A DNA stretch of 64,000 nt from NCBI GenBank assembly GCA_002104945.1, contig MCFH01000042.1, positions 124,001-188,000 of the forward strand. Direction: 5' to 3'. The number at the start of each line of letters is the position of its first letter. Within the stretch, counting starts at the first letter, position 1. The position numbers and the translations under genes are program-made. Shown piece by piece: positions 59,754 through 64,000 of this stretch. The DNA is from Piromyces finnis. Its lineage: Eukaryota > Neocallimastigomycota > Neocallimastigomycetes > Neocallimastigales > Neocallimastigaceae. The notes under the pieces were generated by a model. The model saw nothing but the letters and a program-made list of their open reading frames with translations, searched no databases and had not been told where the DNA came from.

Positions 59754-60863
59754 GGCTTCTTTAACATTCCTTTCTTTTCCATTTCAAACAATTGTTCATA
59801 ACTATAAGGGCAATTATGCGACTTATGACCTAATTGATTACGCTTAAAGCAAGTTATATCTTTGTTTCCTCTAGAGAAAGAATTATTATTATTGTTGATA
59901 TTATTAGATTGATTAGTTCCATTTTGGTAATTATTGAATTTATTGGTATTTCTGTTATTAAAGTTTGAGTTTCCTGTTTCGTTATTATTAATATATGGAT
60001 TAGTTGAATTATTATATGATGAATTGTTTCCAACCATCATAACATTGGATTGTCCATATCTAGTATTGTGAATTAGATTATTATTTTTTTTATAATAATT
60101 ATTTCCATAATTTCCATTATTTCCATATCTTTTATAATTATAACCGTAACTGTTTTGATTCGGAGTATTATATGGATTTGGATTATAACTCATTGAATTA
60201 CCACCAGTATACGTTTGGGCTACTTGAAAGTTTCCATAAATCGGATGATTCAATAATGGGTTATTATAATTATTAATAGCGGATTGTGTGAATATTACAT
60301 TATGACCTGAATTCATATTTACTTGCATAGTTCCATTCATTATTTCTTTTTCAGTTTCTTCGGCAATTTCAGCCACTTTAAATGCATCTTCCAAAGTTTG
60401 GCATTGGGCTGTCATAACTCTTGAGCACGGGAAAACACGAGTATTAATTGAGTTGGTGTAGTCTTTAACAACAATTAATTTTTTATAATCTTCATTTAAG
60501 TTTTCATATAACTTCTTATTTAAAATTAAACTTTTTAATGGTTTCTTCATTATTAATTCTTAATGTTTTTAATATAGAACATTTGTCTGAGTCGGTTATT
60601 TTTAGGTGTTCTTCAATAGCCTTTTTTATTTCACTTAAAGTTGGATATATTAAAATTCCACTATTATCTTCTTTAACTAAAGTATCCAACATTCCCTGAA
60701 TATCTTCTTCAACGGCTTCCTTGGACCAAGTAAATATTCTCCTTGGTTCCACAATATCATGAAGATTCATGATTTTTTTAAAATCAGATATCCAGCTTTC
60801 GACATCTCTTCCATAATTTATAAGAAGAAGCAAAGCTCTCTGTAGTTTGATAGCATCAAACAT
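59744..60863 (-). pseudogene. D2 gag, frameshifted
   Basis: The start at 60863 (MFDAIKLQRALLLL) matches the D1 Gag (MFDATKVKRDLPYL). The frame breaks near 60520-60545 (ETIKKFNFK, then KLYENLNEDYKKLIVVKDY in the next frame). The rest follows D1 through QTLEDAFKVAEIAEETEK and an Asn/Tyr-rich tail. The knuckle reads CFKRNQLGHKSHNC: the second Cys of CCHC is Arg, so zinc binding is probably lost. The stop TAA sits right after the slippery heptamer. Confidence 0.88.
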
Positions 60864-60945
60864 TCTTAAAATGATAAAAATTTTTTTTAATATATTCTTA
60901 TTTAAATCTTTTTATATTATTTTTATATTTGTTATTATTATGAAT

Positions 60946-60983
<38 letters not shown>

Positions 60984-61211
60984 GAATTAAATTGATAAAA
61001 ATTTATAATTATTTATAAAAAGATTACTTAAGAAAATTTATAAAGCAAGTGTTAAAATATATATAAAGATAATTAAACTTATAAAATTGGTATTAATATT
61101 ATTAATATTTCAAATTAATTAAATAAAGTATTATGAAACTATTATAATCCTTTTTCTTTATTATTTTCATATTATTTTAGTTTGCTTCGCCCGGATTCTT
61201 CACCAAAATTA
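60864..61211 (-). other. D2 leader and primer-binding site
   Basis: 61188-61205 on the minus strand reads TGGTGAAGAATCCGGGCG, ending 6 bases before the LTR, and matches the D1 site at all but one position. The rest is AT-rich and contains T33. Confidence 0.8.
60947..60979 (-). repeat. Homopolymer of 33 T (A33 on the sense strand)
   Basis: An unbroken run 84 bases upstream of the D2 gag start. Confidence 0.97.
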
Positions 61212-62242
61212 TGATACAATATTTTCATAAAGTACCACAAAATAATTTATTTATTTTAGGACAAAGCAAATAGGGAAATTTTAAAATAATATATTCTAAT
61301 AAAGAAGTTAATAATAACAATTTCAATACTTTTAATAAATAAAATTGAAAGAAAGAGACATGTAATTTATATAATGTCTTTGTTTTATCTTTAATCTTTA
61401 TTTATAATTAATGAATTAAAAGGTTTACAAGTAAAAGAATAAGAATAATTTATATTTAATAACAAATAATATAACCTGATAGAATTATTTAAACCCTTTA
61501 AATAATTCTCTTCCAAAATATTCTTAAACTAATTCTATCTTCAAAATCATTCCTTTTCTCTTATTTTTTTATACTATTTTTTATTATTTTTCCTATAACT
61601 CCGCTATATTATTATATTATAATTATTACTATTATTAACTATGTACGTTAATGTACATTGATGATTAATTCTACAATATTATATTATTATTATTTTCTAA
61701 CCTAAATTATTTTTTTCCTAGAGTTTATGCTAATTTCTTATTTTTATAGAGGTAACGTATCAATTTTGGTAAGGTTCTGTTAAATAATAGGGAATAATAA
61801 ATATTTGAATTTTAATACTTATTCTTATTTTTATTTTTCTGGTATATCGTTTTTATTAGAACTTCTCTTTTTATTTTATATAAATTTATTCATTTAAAGT
61901 TTAATATCAATTATCGATACTTTTAATTATTAATTTCGGAAATAAACAAAAAAAATACATTAAAATCTTAATAAATAAAAGATATTTTAATAACTAAACA
62001 ATAAAAATAATTAATAAGTTGTTTAATTTATAAAATAATATAGTTTAATAATTTAAAAATAAGTTTAATTTAGAATATAATATTAGTTCAATTTAATAAA
62101 AATAAAATTTAATTAAAATATTTACGCTTAGATAAATAATATTAATTTATTAATTAAAAATTTAGTTAACTTAAATATGATAATAATGATAAATGGTTAA
62201 GCTATTATAATAATAAAAACATTATATCATTATTCCTTATCA
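61212..62242 (-). repeat. LTR shared by D2 (5' LTR) and D3 (3' LTR)
   Basis: On the minus strand it opens TGATAAGGAATAATG and ends ATATTGTATCA, about 1031 bp. The D3 polypurine tract AAAGGAGGGACATCT abuts one end and the D2 primer-binding site the other. Confidence 0.75.
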
Positions 62243-62257
62243 AGATGTCCCTCCTTT
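62243..62257 (-). promoter_or_regulatory. Polypurine tract of D3
   Basis: The minus strand reads AAAGGAGGGACATCT against the LTR. Confidence 0.75.
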
Positions 62258-62279
62258 AAACTTGACCTAATAGGTAAAG

Positions 62280-62546
62280 TTATTCTCTAACTAAATTTTT
62301 AAAATAAACGTTCCTTTTTAACAATTCATTAGTATTAGGATCGGCTAAGGTTGCTGTATTGAATTGAATCTTTATAACTTTGAATGGTCCAATAAGATAT
62401 GGTTGTAGTTTATTTCGTGAAAAATTTCTAACATATACAAAATCTCCTTGTTTTATTTTTCTTGCTTCATTCATAGAATTTCTTTCTTTTCTCCTAGTTT
62501 CCCAATATTTGTTTGCATTTTTCACATTCAGGCTTCTCTTATCCAT
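62280..62546 (-). pseudogene. D3 integrase C-terminus
   Basis: Reads NVKNANKYWETRRKERN, KQGDFVYVRNFSRNKLQPYL and GPFKVIKIQFNTATLADP, the module after the integrase core in D-type Pol. It lies in a different frame from 62539-63165, indicating an indel near 62540. Confidence 0.85.
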
Positions 62547-63165
62547 TTATAATGATTAATAATTTTTCTAATAATATTTCATCCTTAGATTTATTTGCTA
62601 TGACTTCATTCTTGATTAGCAATTCTATGGGTTGATGATCTCTTCTTCCGTACAGAAGTTCAAAACTAGAATGCTTCGTTACTGAATTGGTGGTAGTTCT
62701 AATGGCCCATAATGCAACTGGAAGAATCATATCCCAATCTTGGTTATTTTTGGCTAAAAGTCTCAAATATTTTCCAATTTCTTTGTTACGATTTTCCGTA
62801 AGACCGTTTGTTTCAGGGTGATACGTAGAAGAAAATCTGACATACACATCATATAAGTCTAAAAAGATCTTTGTGTAATCTGAAGTAAACTGTACTCCAT
62901 TATCTGTAGTAATTATTTCGGGTGCTCCATGTCTCGCGAAAACCTTCACTAAAAATTCAACCACGTCCTGTGAAGTTATTGATTGTATAGGCTCAGCCTC
63001 TACCCATTTAGTAAAATAATCCACTACCACTATTATATATTGGTTTTTCTTTTCGGTAATAGGTAAGGGTCCAATAATGTCTAATCCAAGGTGTGTAAAG
63101 GGTCCCTCTACTCTTGAAGCAAAACTTTCAGTTAGTTCCGGATTTTTCTGGCTTTTGTTCAATTT
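62539..63165 (-). pseudogene. D3 integrase core
   Basis: GLDIIGPL, ITTDNGVQFTSD and GLTENRNKE supply the catalytic D, D and E. The SSFELLYGRRD block is shared with D1 and D2. It continues the frame of 63166-63990 after the TGA at 63166-63168. Confidence 0.87.
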
Positions 63166-63990
63166 TCATGTGTGACATTTATTTACGAATCTCCTAACAT
63201 CCAATACCATATTCTTCCAATAGTAATCTTTTTTTATTCTTTGATATGTTTTTGAATATCCTTCGTGTCCAATGTTGTGTCCCTTAAAAATTATATTAAA
63301 TTTCTCATTCTCATCTCTTATAACTTTCCTCAAATCTTCCCCATCCTTGAAGTAAGTAATGCCTTCAATTTCCAAAAATTTCTCATTTATTAGGTCTCTT
63401 AATAGCTCTGTATTAATTTCTTTCTCATCAATGTCATTGGATCTCTGAGATGCATCATTAGTTATGCATACCTGTTTTTCTGGATCTTGATGTAGTCTAG
63501 ATAATGCATCCGCAATAACATTGTTTTTACCTTTATCGTATTCAATAATAATCCCTAGCATGCTAGCCATGAGGCACCATCTCATTTGTCTCATATTATG
63601 GGGCTTCTTGTTGTTAAATAAACCTAATAACGGTTTATGGTCTGTGTAAACTACTATAGGAATTTTATTTCCTGAAATATATGGTTTGAACTTTGATATA
63701 CAATAAAATAGTGCCGCTCCTTCCAGATCGGTTATTGAGTAATTGCGTTCAGCTTTACTCAAACTTCTACTAACATAATGAACAGGTAGTTCCTTCTCAC
63801 CATCCTCCTCTTTTTGAAGAAGAACCCCTCCAAGACCTTGATAAGAATCATCAGTTCTGATAATAAACGGTTTTGAAAAACAAGGGAATTTTAAAATCGG
63901 TGCGGTCATTAATTTGTTCTTAAGCAATGTAAAACTAGATTCCTGTTCCTGGGACCACACATATGGTGAATTTTTTTTAACAATCGGCAC
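63166..63990 (-). pseudogene. D3 RNase H and integrase zinc module
   Basis: The frame enters from beyond the window. RNase H shows RTDDSYQGLGG (Ala of TDAS replaced by Asp), YTDHKPLLG and IADALSRL. The zinc module HNIGHEGYSKT to VNKCHT ends at TGA 63166-63168, exactly where the second Cys of CHTC is expected, so one base change of TGT to TGA ended the protein. Confidence 0.87.
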
Positions 63991-64000
63991 AATGGCTCCG

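Larger units (their letters stand above)
54007..61211 (-). mobile_element. Element D2: degenerate Ty3/gypsy element carrying two solo LTRs
   Basis: On the minus strand from the LTR at 61212: primer site, leader, gag, -1 frameshift signal, linker, protease, reverse transcriptase, RNase H, integrase. It is interrupted by LTR A (56456-57178) and LTR A2 (57359-58110), and its pol end is displaced by LTR C. Frameshifts in gag and in the linker make it inactive. Confidence 0.9.
62243..64000 (-). mobile_element. Element D3: gypsy element, 3' part, truncated by window edge
   Basis: Contains RNase H, integrase and polypurine tract, related to but clearly diverged from D1 and D2. Broken by an in-frame stop at 63166-63168 and a frameshift near 62540. 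Confidence 0.88.

Overview
This window is a gene-poor, extremely AT-rich stretch of a eukaryotic genome made almost entirely of LTR retrotransposons inserted into one another. Long AAT/Asn tracts, Ty3/gypsy elements (some with chromodomain-like ends), a Ty1/copia element and a cysteine-rich chitin-binding (CBM18-like) module fit an AT-rich fungus, most plausibly an anaerobic gut fungus (Neocallimastigomycota). That assignment is inference from composition and protein style, not from a marker gene. No intact host gene was recognised; only two short host-type fragments are present (13.4-13.7 kb and 15.66-15.95 kb).

Names used here: K = degenerate copia element; A, C, D (copies D1-D4), E = Ty3/gypsy elements; LTR A, A2, B, C, E, F = LTR families. 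Layout: 1-3.73 kb, K (minus), broken. 4.17-4.83 kb and 11.68-12.17 kb are two halves of the gag/pol start of D4 (plus), split by a full-length element A (minus, 4832-11682, target duplication AGTAT). 12.2-30.2 kb is a graveyard of solo and truncated LTRs (A, A2, B, C, F, E-like), chromovirus fragments, two host-type fragments and AT-rich DNA. 30.2-43.5 kb is element E (minus, one intact 1344-codon gag-pol frame), whose 3' LTR is split by a full-length, apparently intact element C (plus, 30258-37769, TTTAA). E itself landed on the first two bases of the 5' LTR of D1 (plus, 43479-52082, intact gag and pol). 52.1-54.0 kb is a solo LTR C holding a solo LTR A. 54.0-61.2 kb is a degenerate D2 (minus) carrying two further solo LTRs. 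61.2-62.2 kb is one LTR shared by D2 and the next element D3 (minus), which runs off the window.

How the genes work: each gypsy element encodes Gag (capsid, sometimes with a CCHC knuckle) and Pol (protease, reverse transcriptase, RNase H, integrase). In the D family and in C, Pol lies in the -1 frame after gag. The junction carries a textbook slippery heptamer (T TTA AAC in D, A AAA AAC in C) followed at 7-8 nt by a hairpin. In D the hairpin is conserved by compensatory changes in three elements. Elements A and E instead fuse Gag and Pol in one frame.

The most interesting signals are the covarying D-family frameshift cassette; a multi-helix, pseudoknot-like fold conserved by covariation in three E-type LTRs; LTRs A and B that begin and end in hairpins; a Gly-to-Cys protease motif (DSC/DTC) in D1 and D2; and exact target duplications that let the order of nested insertions be read.
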